From JAGOEF01 sp964511665 (GTDB lineage: Bacteria; Bacteroidota; Bacteroidia; Bacteroidales; ML635J-15): a DNA stretch of 24,539 nucleotides. Location of the stretch: the NCBI GenBank assembly GCA_964511665.1, contig CAZEHA010000053.1:1-24539 (forward strand), read 5' to 3'. Positions 24,491 through 24,539 of this stretch are shown here, in pieces. The notes below the pieces were generated by a model. The model saw only the letters and a program-made list of their open reading frames with translations, was not told where the DNA came from and did not search any database. The translations under genes and the position numbers were made by a program. Position 1 is the first letter of the stretch. Every line of letters begins with the position of its first letter.

Positions 24491-24539
24491 GTGTATATAA
24501 TTTTGTAAACGTTTAAAATTCAGTTAATTAAAAATCAAG

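Noticed and set aside
1..24539. Mobile element, defence island or phage region
   Set aside because: No transposase, integrase, restriction, toxin-antitoxin or phage gene, and no att-like repeat at the tRNA genes, could be found.

Overview
The window is an ordinary chromosomal stretch from a member of the Bacteroidota, most likely class Bacteroidia. Three proteins end in a type IX secretion (T9SS) type A sorting domain. Families typical of this phylum are present: an S46 dipeptidyl-peptidase, Omp28-related proteins, a DUF6029 protein, a PorT-like barrel and SprB/PKD repeat proteins. Several upstream regions carry the Bacteroidota promoter pattern TTTG-N17-TAnnTTTG, and Shine-Dalgarno sequences are generally absent. 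I see no integrase, transposase, phage gene, CRISPR array or rRNA. I do not attempt a species name.

Layout, left to right. (1) 2-3844 (+): the 3' part of a giant secreted repeat protein whose start lies outside the window. (2) 4036-5418 (-): rsmA and a small lipoprotein gene. Divergent from them, 5516-7944 (+) is a run of two related polytopic membrane proteins (LPG-synthase-TM/flippase-like) and an overlapping GNAT acetyltransferase gene. (3) 8000-9049 (-): pyrE and an SRPBCC protein, divergent from a Nudix hydrolase gene with only 6 bp between the start codons. (4) 9782-11974 (+): an S46 dipeptidyl-peptidase of DPP7 type. 12139-13950 (+): a 603-residue T9SS cargo protein. (5) 13984-14144 (-): two tandem tRNA-Gln genes (anticodons TTG and CTG) with their own promoter and terminator. 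(6) 14259-16142 (-): a von Willebrand factor A lipid-free exported protein, divergent from a comF-family gene. (7) 17048-18091 (-): a lipoprotein of unknown function. (8) 18163-22423 (-): a tight five-gene operon in the order TlpA-like thioredoxin, DUF6029 barrel, Omp28 lipoprotein, PorT-like barrel, UbiX. (9) 22535-24490 (-): a T9SS-exported Omp28 paralogue just upstream of that operon.

Most of the genes serve the cell envelope or secretion. The most interesting functional group is 18163-24490. There, three thioredoxin-fold or CxxC proteins, predicted to sit in the periplasm, on a lipid anchor and outside the cell, flank two predicted outer-membrane barrels. The window also holds a secreted protein built from exact-length repeats, each carrying a conserved cysteine pair. 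A thiol-disulfide function for the operon is an inference, not something the sequence proves. The repeat protein is the most striking sequence structure: six consecutive units of exactly 81 codons, flanked by two copies of a larger composite block.
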